Shown: positions 33,101 to 40,153 of the stretch, piece by piece
How the letters are laid out: every line of letters starts with the position of its first letter
Position numbering within the stretch: the first letter of the stretch is position 1
Source of the DNA: Clostridium thailandense
GTDB lineage: Bacteria > Bacillota > Clostridia > Clostridiales > Clostridiaceae
Length of the DNA: 40,153 bases
Assembly (NCBI RefSeq): GCF_019207025.1
Contig: NZ_JAEEGC010000135.1
Span: 1-40,153, forward strand
Reading direction: 5' to 3'
Program-made: the position numbers and the translations under genes
The notes under the pieces: model-generated
Database searches by the model: none
The model's input: only the letters and a program-made list of their open reading frames with translations
Told to the model about the DNA's origin: nothing

Positions 33101-35239
33101 CTATATCTTTTCTACTCTCATTTTTCTGCGTAATTCATTGTATGTTTCTAATAAACATTTTTCAGCCTTATCTTGATCCTTTATTGCCTCTACTTTAACT
33201 GCACAATATTTATATTCAGGTGTTTTTGATATAGGATCTAAATTATCGACGGTAAGATCATTACATGCTCCAATCCACCATTGATAAGTCATATAGGTAT
33301 CACCTTTACGAACTCTATCTGTAACACAAGCTCTTGTCATTACAGAACCTCTTCTTGAACTTACTCTTACTAAATCTTCATCATTTATTTCAAGTTCTTC
33401 AGCGTCTTCCAAGCTCATTCTTATTTTACCCGGTTCGTCCTCCAGTTGTCTGAGAGCACGACAATTACCTGTCATTGTTCTTACAGAGTAGTGACCTATT
33501 TCTCTAACTGTACATAGGCTTAATGGGTATTCCTTATCTGGAGATTCTTGTGTAGGTCTCCATTCTGCAGCAAACAAAACACCTTTTCCATTTGGAGTAC
33601 TAAATATATTTCCTTCATAAAGCACAGGAGTCCCAGGATGATTCTCTGAAGGGCATGGCCAAATTACTTCTCCATTCTTCTCCATTTTTTCATAGGTAGC
33701 ACCAGCATATTTTGGAGAAAGACTTATCATTTCATTCCATATTTCTTCTGTATTATTGTAGTGCATTGGATATCCCATAGCAGTAGCTATTTCGCATATA
33801 ATCTGCCAGTCAGGTTTTACATCTCCTTTTGGTTCAACAGCTTTATGGAATCTTTGGAATCCTCTATCCGCACAAGTATAAACACCCTCATGTTCTCCCC
33901 ATGCAGTAGCGGGCAAAATTACATCAGCATGAAGAGTAGTTTTATTCATAAAAATATCTTGAACTACTACAAATTCTAGCTTGTCTAAAGCTTCTCTTAC
34001 TTCATTTGCATTTGGGTCACTTTGAACACAATCTTCTCCCATTATATAATATGCCTTAAGCTTATTTTCCTTTAAAACTACTCTTGGAACTTCAGTTAAA
34101 TGATAACCAACTTTATCAGAAAGTTTTACTCCCCAAGCTTTTTCAAATCTTTTTCTAATTTCTTTATCGGTAACCTTTTGGTATCCAGGGAAACAGTTAG
34201 GGATTGCTCCCATGTCACAGGCACCTTGTACATTATTTTGACCTCTTACAGGTCCTATACCTACACTAGGTCTTCCATAATTTCCTGTCATTAAAGCTAA
34301 ACCAGCTAAACCTTTAACTACATCTACAGCTTGACCAAATTGACATACTCCCATACCATAAAGTATCATTGGATTTTTAGCCTGGGCGTACATTCTCATA
34401 GCTTTTCTAATCTTTTCAGCAGAAACATTAGTTATTTTTTCTACATACTCAGGAGTATATTTGTCCGTAATTGATTTGTACTCCTCAAATCCTTCAGTAT
34501 ATTTAGTAACATAATCTTTATTATACAAGTTTTCATTGATTAATGTATTTGCAAATCCATTTACAAGAGCCATATTTGTTCCGCCTTTTAATTGCAACCA
34601 CAAATCTGAAAATATTACACTTTCCGTAACTCTAGGATCTACAACTATAATTTTCGCACCTTTTTCTCTTGCGCTAACTATTCTCCTAGCAACTATAGGA
34701 TGAGATTCTGATGGATTGTATCCGAAAATTAACAATAAATCCGAATTTTCAATTTCTGGTATAGTATTTGACATTGCTCCGTTACCAAGTACTTCGGCTA
34801 ATCCTGCGACTGAAGGTCCATGACAAACTCTTGCACAGTTATCTACATTGTTTGTACCTATTACAGCACGCATAAATTTTTGCATTAAATAGTTTGTCTC
34901 ATTTCCTGGTCCTCTGGAACATCCAGTACCCATTATAGCATCTGGACCATACTTTTCTTTTATAGCTGTTAGTTTGTCAGCAACGAATCCAATAGCTTCA
35001 TTCCAAGAAACCTCTTCTAATTCTCCATTTTTCCTTATCATAGGTTTCTTTAACCTAGCAGTTAAAAGTTGCGGGTCATTTAAATAATCCCATCCATAGT
35101 GTCCTTTAAGACATAGAGTTCCTTCGTTAGTTCTTCCGTTAGCTGGTTCTGCTCTCTTTATTTTCTCATCTTCAACCACTAAGTATAACTTGCAACCAGC
35201 ACCACAATAAGGACATACAGTTAATATCTTTTTTTCCAT
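33101..35239 (-). CDS. fdhF: Formate dehydrogenase H-type, molybdenum/tungsten bis-MGD, cysteine form
   Basis: The 712-residue cytoplasmic enzyme oxidises formate (or reduces CO2). The ATG at 35239 (MEKKILTVCPYCGAGC) is preferred. It has SD AAGGAG about 10 bases upstream, while the longer frame to 35311 has no better site. Four Cys ligate a [4Fe-4S] cluster (C9, C12, C16, C43). The active-site segment is NCARVCHGPSVAG: Cys139 aligns with selenocysteine 140 of E. coli FdhF, followed by the conserved His. Bis-MGD binding motifs such as FGYNPSESHP and GMGVCQFGQAVD follow, and the C-terminal molydopterin-binding domain ends the protein. Upstream on the same strand lies a structured leader with a terminator. 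Confidence 0.95.
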   Translation of the reverse strand: MEKKILTVCPYCGAGCKLYLVVEDEKIKRAEPANGRTNEGTLCLKGHYGWDYLNDPQLLTARLKKPMIRKNGELEEVSWNEAIGFVADKLTAIKEKYGPDAIMGTGCSRGPGNETNYLMQKFMRAVIGTNNVDNCARVCHGPSVAGLAEVLGNGAMSNTIPEIENSDLLLIFGYNPSESHPIVARRIVSAREKGAKIIVVDPRVTESVIFSDLWLQLKGGTNMALVNGFANTLINENLYNKDYVTKYTEGFEEYKSITDKYTPEYVEKITNVSAEKIRKAMRMYAQAKNPMILYGMGVCQFGQAVDVVKGLAGLALMTGNYGRPSVGIGPVRGQNNVQGACDMGAIPNCFPGYQKVTDKEIRKRFEKAWGVKLSDKVGYHLTEVPRVVLKENKLKAYYIMGEDCVQSDPNANEVREALDKLEFVVVQDIFMNKTTLHADVILPATAWGEHEGVYTCADRGFQRFHKAVEPKGDVKPDWQIICEIATAMGYPMHYNNTEEIWNEMISLSPKYAGATYEKMEKNGEVIWPCPSENHPGTPVLYEGNIFSTPNGKGVLFAAEWRPTQESPDKEYPLSLCTVREIGHYSVRTMTGNCRALRQLEDEPGKIRMSLEDAEELEINDEDLVRVSSRRGSVMTRACVTDRVRKGDTYMTYQWWIGACNDLTVDNLDPISKTPEYKYCAVKVEAIKDQDKAEKCLLETYNELRRKMRVEKI

Positions 35240-35435
35240 TAATAATTTCACTCCTTCTTCTTTATGAATAAGTGTGATTATGATTCTCACACCTTTTATT
35301 TCAGGACTCAATAGAGTCTAAAAATCAGAATCACTCAAATTTCTATGTATCTTTAAAAATACTTTAACTAATAAAATATTTATATATTTTTTGAATAAAA
35401 TAAAAATTAAAAATATCTTTACAACATAAAAAGTT

Positions 35436-35480
35436 CATACTCATAATAGGCATAGTTTACCTATATGAATATGAACTCCT
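35436..35480 (-). terminator. Leader terminator upstream of fdhF (minus strand)
   Basis: Read on the minus strand, AGTTCATATTCATATAGG pairs imperfectly with CCTATTATGAGTATGAACT across a loop of about 9 bases, followed by TTTTTATG. The terminator sits about 200 bases before the fdhF start codon, downstream of a structured segment. That is the arrangement of a riboswitch or attenuator. Confidence 0.75.
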
Positions 35481-35562
35481 TTGCAAAATAGCAGGCATAA
35501 AAATTACTCTTCACACCCTAAACGTCCATATTAGCCTCTAACCTAAGGTTAATATGGATCAG
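35481..35562 (-). promoter_or_regulatory. Candidate molybdenum/tungsten cofactor-type riboswitch in the fdhF leader
   Basis: On the minus strand a 9-bp stem (TCCATATTA, 35558-35550, with TAATATGGA, 35533-35525) carries an AACCT/AGGTT-type internal element. It is followed by TGCCTGC and TGCAAAGGA just before the terminator. The CCTGC...GCAAAGG pairing resembles what I remember of the Moco RNA motif, which regulates molybdenum and tungsten enzymes. I cannot confirm the full consensus by eye. The context of a bis-MGD enzyme with a terminator supports it. Confidence 0.35.
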
Positions 35563-35861
35563 AGTTTATTTAATTGTATTTTTACAATATAGTTTTTATT
35601 AACCAACTATATAAAAAATTAACAATAGTGCTTTATGTAAACATTTTACTACATATAATATCAATTATGAATCATTATTTGAATTTTATATCTGGATACC
35701 TCTATAGTATTATAATTTATAATAACCAAAAGAAATCGAAAGTATATAGGAGAGAAGTAGGTTGAGTCGGTTTGATACTTGACTTGACCTCTTATTTTTT
35801 ATGTTTCTTTGTTGGTTTACTGGTGTGCTGCTTTTAGATTTGGTGTTAAATAATTCCTTTA

Positions 35862-35921
35862 GTAAACAAAATTGTTTATGACGTAACTTCAAAAACACCT
35901 TCAACTATTGAGTGTGAATAG
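35862..35921 (+). pseudogene. guaA 3'-end fragment (displaced copy)
   Basis: It encodes VNKIVYDVTSKTPSTIECE-stop, against VNRIVYDVTSKPPSTIEWE-stop in intact guaA. Six of 60 bases differ, and three of them change amino acids. No other guaA sequence is recognisable upstream and no start codon precedes it. A strong terminator follows 30 bases later. I read it as the original guaA end left behind after an insertion, or the opposite arm of a duplication. Confidence 0.88.
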
Positions 35922-35950
35922 AATAACCTTAGTTAAATTAATATTTTAGT

Positions 35951-35990
35951 GTGGCCTAATAGTTTTGCATAACTATAAGCCACGTTTTTT
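35951..35990 (+). terminator. Terminator after the guaA fragment
   Basis: GTGGC (35951-35955) pairs with GCCAC (35979-35983) and ATAGTT (35959-35964) with AACTAT (35971-35976), followed by GTTTTTTAT. It stands where the terminator of an intact guaA would be. Confidence 0.82.
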
Positions 35991-36619
35991 ATATTTCAAA
36001 ATCTTACATATATTATTAAAAGAAAGAATAGTCATGATCTAAATAAATGACGAACAAGCTAGATATATTATTATTTATTGCACAACTTCAAAATTATCTT
36101 AAGTTAATGAGTCTGAGTAAGATAAACTATGAAAATTTTATGTTCTTTATTTTAAAGATGTATATATTTAAAATAAAAAGAAGAACCACTGTAGGAACAA
36201 TGTTAAAGTTATTAGTAATTATAGACTTAAATACTAATATACAGCTAAGAATATTATTTAAAATATATAACAAATTACGATTTTTACATAAAAAGTTCAG
36301 ATACATCCTATTAATCATTCCTTTACAATTTATTGATTATTTAATATTAGCACATTTCGAGTTCATATAAGTTAATAAATGTTTAATAAAGTTTTATAAT
36401 TTTGGAAATAAACATGATTTAATAAATTTGTGAAAATAAAGCAAATTTCGAAGTATTGTAAAACTGTTGAGATTAACCATATTAAGATAACTAGTATATA
36501 AATTTTTTATATTTCCAGATAATTATTAGTAGTAGCAGTATAATAAAACTATACCTTAATATGGAAAGTAATAAGGGTAATGGAAATTTTAAAAATAAAA
36601 AGTTAATTGGGGGGAGCTT
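35991..36619. other. AT-rich region without recognisable genes
   Basis: Open frames here are short, lysine/isoleucine-rich and lack Shine-Dalgarno sites, so I do not call them. The last 30 bases contain the strong SD GGGGGGAG of the leucine-rich-repeat gene. I see no riboswitch. The same lack of genes applies to 35563-35861, which may be decayed insert DNA. Confidence 0.6.
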
Positions 36620-38605
36620 ATGAGTAAAAGAGTCAAATTAATAACTATAGTATTTGGAATTGCAATATTAAGTTTATTGGCAGTGGGAGTAGTTAAAGCA
36701 GCAAGTTTTACTGATAATCAAACAGTAGATGCCAACAAGACTTGGACTGTGAAGTTTACGTCTGAAGTTGGATTTGATGATCTAACCCAAAAAGGAATAA
36801 CTGTGACAGATAGTAAAGGAAATGCAGTAGATGTTGGTGTTCAGTTAGGAAAAGACAGTAAATCAGTTATAATAACACCTCCACAAGGCGGCTATACACC
36901 AGGAGAAGGTTATACATTAAATATTGGGGTAAACACACATTCAAAAGTAGGCAAATCATTAAAAAATCAGTACAAGCTAGATTTTAATATTAAAAGTAGT
37001 TATATAGTTACTTTTAAAGATTCAAATTTAGAACAAATAATAAGGAAAGCAATAAATAAACCCAAGGGTGATATTTATAAAAGCAATTTTGAAAGTATAT
37101 CATACTTAAATGCATCAAATAGTCATATAAAAGATATTAGTGGAATAGAAAATTTATATAATTTACAAGTGCTTAATTTATCAGAAAATGAAATAAGCGA
37201 TCTGAATTTATTAAATGGATTAAGTAACTTGAGAGATCTTAATCTATCAGAAAATAAAATAAGCGATATTAGCAATTTAACAAGTTTAAGTACTTTATAT
37301 TCTCTTAATTTGAATGATAACCAAATAAAAGATATAAGTGTTTTAAAGAATTTAAACAATTTGCAAATACTTCTTTTAAATAGTAATGGGATAAGTGATA
37401 TAAATTCACTGCAAGGGTTAGTAGAGTTACAACAGCTTTATTTAAAAAATAATAGGATCAGTAATATAAGTTTATTAAAAGGTCTGACTAGTTTGAAAGT
37501 TCTCTATTTATCACAAAATCAGATTCAGGATTATAGTCCGGTAAAAGGATACTATAATAATCTCATTAGTAAGGACTTTGACCTGTCAGATACTGTTGAT
37601 ACTACAGTATCTTTCAATGATGAAAATTTAGAAAAAATAATAAGAGATAAAATAAATAGGCAAACAGGAGATATTTATAGAAAAGATCTTGAAGGAATTT
37701 CATCTCTGCAGGCCAATGATAAAGCAATACAAGATATTAGCGGAATAGAAAACTTAACTAACTTACGAGAACTTGATTTATCTGAAAATGAAATAAGCGA
37801 TATAAGTCCATTAGAAAACTTGTCAGGTTTGGAACAGCTTTATTTAGCGAAAAATAGAATCAGTGATATAACTCCATTAGGATGGTTAACTAATTTACAA
37901 GAACTTTATCTGAATAGCAATAGAATCAGCAATATAACAGAGCTACAATGGCTAACTAGTTTAAAAGTGCTTTATTTGTCACAAAATCATATTTCAGATT
38001 ATACTCCTATAAAAGAGTATTACGATAATCTTACAGATAAAGATTTTAAAATATCAGATTCTACTATTCCAGAAGACATAATAACTTTTAAAGATGAAAA
38101 TTTAGAGAAATCGATAAGAAATAAGATAAACAAGCCAACAGGATATATTTATAAAAGTGATGTTAGAAATATCATATCTCTAGATGTGTCAAGTAAAAAT
38201 ATAAAAGATATTAGTGGAATAGAAAATTTAATTAATTTACAAACTCTTGATCTAAGTCATAATGAAATAAGTGATATAAGTGCAATAAATGGGCTCAGTG
38301 ATTTACAAAATCTTAATTTAAGCTATAATATAATAATTGATACAAGTATACTAAGAGGCTTAAATAATTTGCAAACACTTAATTTAAGCAACAATGAAAT
38401 TAGCGATATAAGTACAATACAAAGCTTGAATAATTTAAAATCACTTAATTTATCTAATAATAAAATAAGCAATATAAATTCATTAAAAGGTCTAACTAAT
38501 TTACAAACTCTTTGGTTAAATAATAATCAAGTAACTGAAGCTGATAAAGATGAATTAGAGGATATATTGTCAAATTGCAACATATATTATAATAGTTCTT
38601 TTTAA
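36620..38605 (+). CDS. Secreted leucine-rich-repeat protein (internalin-like repeats)
   Basis: The product is 661 residues. A signal peptide (about 1-28, ending VVKAAS) is followed by an Ig-like/SbsA-type domain (about 29-125). Then come three homologous modules starting near 129, 329 and 488. Each opens with (V/I)(T/S)F.D.NLE..IR.KIN and IY, followed by 22-residue LRRs of the L..L.LS.N.ISDIS type, as in internalins. The protein has no LPXTG, SLH or C-terminal helix, so it is probably released or held non-covalently. Its target is unknown. Module repetition suggests internal duplication. Confidence 0.85.
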   Translation: MSKRVKLITIVFGIAILSLLAVGVVKAASFTDNQTVDANKTWTVKFTSEVGFDDLTQKGITVTDSKGNAVDVGVQLGKDSKSVIITPPQGGYTPGEGYTLNIGVNTHSKVGKSLKNQYKLDFNIKSSYIVTFKDSNLEQIIRKAINKPKGDIYKSNFESISYLNASNSHIKDISGIENLYNLQVLNLSENEISDLNLLNGLSNLRDLNLSENKISDISNLTSLSTLYSLNLNDNQIKDISVLKNLNNLQILLLNSNGISDINSLQGLVELQQLYLKNNRISNISLLKGLTSLKVLYLSQNQIQDYSPVKGYYNNLISKDFDLSDTVDTTVSFNDENLEKIIRDKINRQTGDIYRKDLEGISSLQANDKAIQDISGIENLTNLRELDLSENEISDISPLENLSGLEQLYLAKNRISDITPLGWLTNLQELYLNSNRISNITELQWLTSLKVLYLSQNHISDYTPIKEYYDNLTDKDFKISDSTIPEDIITFKDENLEKSIRNKINKPTGYIYKSDVRNIISLDVSSKNIKDISGIENLINLQTLDLSHNEISDISAINGLSDLQNLNLSYNIIIDTSILRGLNNLQTLNLSNNEISDISTIQSLNNLKSLNLSNNKISNINSLKGLTNLQTLWLNNNQVTEADKDELEDILSNCNIYYNSSF

Positions 38606-38609
38606 ATTG

Positions 38610-38647
38610 AAAATCAGAAGGTGTTTTAATAATGCTTTCTGATTTTT
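38610..38647 (+). terminator. Terminator after the LRR gene
   Basis: AAAATCAGAA (38610-38619) pairs with TTCTGATTTT (38637-38646) across a 17-base loop, with further T next to the stem. Confidence 0.75.
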
Positions 38648-38773
38648 AATGATTTTAGTGTAAATGTTTACAAAAATTTGATAATATAAAATAATTTGTA
38701 ATAGTTGATTTATACGGATAAATAGAATAAAATTTCAATTGAAGCTAATTTTACGTAAAGGTGGAGGATAAAA

Positions 38774-40126
38774 ATGAATAAAAAAAGTTTGACCTTAGAT
38801 TTGAGCAAAGCTATGCCGTACATACAAGAACATGAATTAAGCAATCTTCAACTATTTATTAATGAAGCCCATAAAATGCTTCACGAAGGAACTGGTGCAG
38901 GAAATGATTTTTTAGGATGGGTTGATCTTCCAGTTAACTATGATAAAGATGAATTTGCAAGAATAAAAAAAGCAGCAGAAAAAATTAGAGGCAACTCTGA
39001 TGCACTTATAGTTATAGGAATAGGAGGATCATATCTTGGAGCTAGAGCTGCAATAGAGATGCTTTCTCACACATTTAGTGGAAGCCTATCAAAAGATAAA
39101 AGAAAAAGTCCAGCTATATTTTATGTAGGAAATAATATAAGTTCAACTTATATTGCAGATCTTTTAGAAGCTATAGATGGAATGGATATAAGTGTTAATG
39201 TAATATCAAAATCAGGTACTACTACCGAACCTGCTATTGCATTTAGAATATTTAAAGATTTAATGGAAAAGAAATACGGAAAAGAAGGGGCTAAAGAAAG
39301 AATATTTGCTACAACAGATGCAGCAAAGGGAGCATTAAAGACTTTAGCAGATACAGAAGGATATGAAACTTTTGTTATTCCTGACAATGTAGGTGGAAGA
39401 TTCTCAGTTTTAACAGCAGTAGGTCTTTTGCCAATAGCAGCAGCGGGAGTAAGCATAGATGAAATGATGCAGGGGGCCGCAGATGCAAGAGAAGAGTATA
39501 GCAATACAGATTTAAACAGTAACACTGCATATAAATACGCAGCAGCTAGAAACGCACTATATTCAAAAGGTAAAACTACAGAAATGTTAGTTAATTTTGA
39601 ACCTTGCTTACATTACTTTGGAGAATGGTGGAAGCAATTATTTGGTGAAAGTGAAGGTAAAGACAATAAAGGAATATTCCCAGCAGCTGCTGATTTTTCA
39701 ACAGATTTACATTCTATGGGACAATATATTCAAGAAGGGTTAAGAACTTTATCAGAAACATTTATAAATGTTGAAAAACCAAGAAAGAGTGTAACTATAG
39801 AAGCAACTGAAGACAATCTAGACGGATTAAACTTCTTAGCAGGAAAATCTATGGATTTTGTAAATCAACAAGCTTTTAGAGGAACTGTTTTGGCACATAG
39901 TGATGGAAATGTTCCAGCTATGATTATAAATGTACCAGAGTTAACAGCATATTATTTTGGATATATGGTGTACTTCTTTGAAAAAGCTTGTGGATTAAGT
40001 GGGTATTTACTAGGAGTAAATCCATTTAATCAACCAGGAGTTGAAGCATACAAAAAGAATATGTTTGCTCTTCTTGGAAAACCTGGCTTTGAAGACATGA
40101 AAGCTAAATTAGAACAGAGGCTTTAA
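38774..40126 (+). CDS. pgi: Glucose-6-phosphate isomerase
   Basis: The 450-residue glycolytic enzyme interconverts glucose 6-phosphate and fructose 6-phosphate. It has the sugar-phosphate site GIGGSYLGARAAIEML, SKSGTTTEPAIAFR, and NVGGRFSVLTAVGLLP. Near the C terminus is the PGVEAYKKNMFALLG segment, whose Lys/His-region contributes to ring opening. Length is that of the shorter Firmicute form. SD GGTGGAGG precedes the ATG. It is the last gene in the window and is complete. Confidence 0.97.
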   Translation: MNKKSLTLDLSKAMPYIQEHELSNLQLFINEAHKMLHEGTGAGNDFLGWVDLPVNYDKDEFARIKKAAEKIRGNSDALIVIGIGGSYLGARAAIEMLSHTFSGSLSKDKRKSPAIFYVGNNISSTYIADLLEAIDGMDISVNVISKSGTTTEPAIAFRIFKDLMEKKYGKEGAKERIFATTDAAKGALKTLADTEGYETFVIPDNVGGRFSVLTAVGLLPIAAAGVSIDEMMQGAADAREEYSNTDLNSNTAYKYAAARNALYSKGKTTEMLVNFEPCLHYFGEWWKQLFGESEGKDNKGIFPAAADFSTDLHSMGQYIQEGLRTLSETFINVEKPRKSVTIEATEDNLDGLNFLAGKSMDFVNQQAFRGTVLAHSDGNVPAMIINVPELTAYYFGYMVYFFEKACGLSGYLLGVNPFNQPGVEAYKKNMFALLGKPGFEDMKAKLEQRL

Positions 40127-40153
40127 TTTATATAATAAAAATTATGCGAAGCA

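Noticed and set aside
35240..35311. N-terminal extension of the formate dehydrogenase frame
   Set aside because: The family starts close to the first iron-sulfur Cys motif. The extension lacks a good ribosome site, and the site AAGGAG lies just before the ATG at 35239.
35690..35720. Short resemblance to an earlier part of guaA (GATACC...AGTATTA)
   Set aside because: Its distance to the guaA fragment (about 167 bases) does not match the intact gene (58 bases), and the match is short, so chance is likelier than a longer decayed guaA copy.
35710..35904. 64-codon minus-strand frame spanning the guaA fragment
   Set aside because: It crosses the guaA remnant in antisense and has no ribosome site or similarity I recognise.
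36047..36370. 107-codon open frame upstream of the LRR gene
   Set aside because: It has no Shine-Dalgarno site, an unusual Leu/Ile/Lys-rich composition, no recognisable motif and an overlapping frame on the other strand. It is best explained by AT-rich noncoding DNA.

Overview
The window is about 30% GC by eye, with low-GC codon usage. It has strong Shine-Dalgarno sites, a CIRCE-controlled groESL, a group B-type [FeFe] hydrogenase, a guanine riboswitch on guaB and two class II c-di-GMP riboswitches. Together these point to an anaerobic Firmicute, most likely Clostridium sensu stricto. The species cannot be named from the sequence alone.

Layout. 1-5262 is housekeeping and redox: the 3' end of an NfnB/GltD-type flavoprotein, a possible structured RNA, a C_GCAxxG_C_C protein, an 8-oxoguanine glycosylase, a monomeric [FeFe] hydrogenase, a TVP38/DedA-like protein and a DUF1461-like membrane protein. 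5496-7622 is groES-groEL with its operator and terminator. 7745-28583 is an accessory block of two neighbouring c-di-GMP modules. 28757-32290 is guaB-guaA. 32470-35239 (minus strand) is a formate dehydrogenase with its iron-sulfur partner. 36620-38605 is a secreted leucine-rich-repeat protein and 38774-40126 is pgi.

The accessory block is the most interesting part. Module 1 (8746-18027) resembles the Bacillus ydaKLMN / Listeria pss exopolysaccharide systems: a degenerate GGDEF receptor that keeps its RxxD I-site, a DUF2334 protein, a BcsA-like synthase and a BcsB-like protein. It also carries a methyltransferase, a GT-C-like membrane protein, a GtrB-like transferase and a GtrA-like flippase. 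Module 2 (18373-28583) is a type IV pilus operon: pilD, pilA, pilB, pilC, a pilM-pilN fusion, pilO, a 651-residue pilin fused to a large Asn-rich beta-solenoid-like domain, and three minor pilins. Each module is preceded by a consensus-like promoter, a c-di-GMP-II aptamer and an overlapping terminator arranged as an ON switch. Each also encodes a probable c-di-GMP-binding protein, the I-site GGDEF in module 1 and an MshEN-type PilB in module 2. Matrix production and pili therefore look doubly wired to one second messenger. The first riboswitch is separated from its presumed operon by a convergent thioredoxin-fold lipoprotein gene, so read-through RNA would be antisense to that gene.

A second unexpected structure is a 60-bp copy of the last 20 codons of guaA, about 90% identical, lying 3.6 kb downstream of guaA and followed by its own terminator. 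The two copies bracket the formate dehydrogenase genes as direct repeats, as expected for an old insertion at the guaA 3' end. The formate dehydrogenase leader itself has a structured region and a terminator, which suggests another riboswitch.
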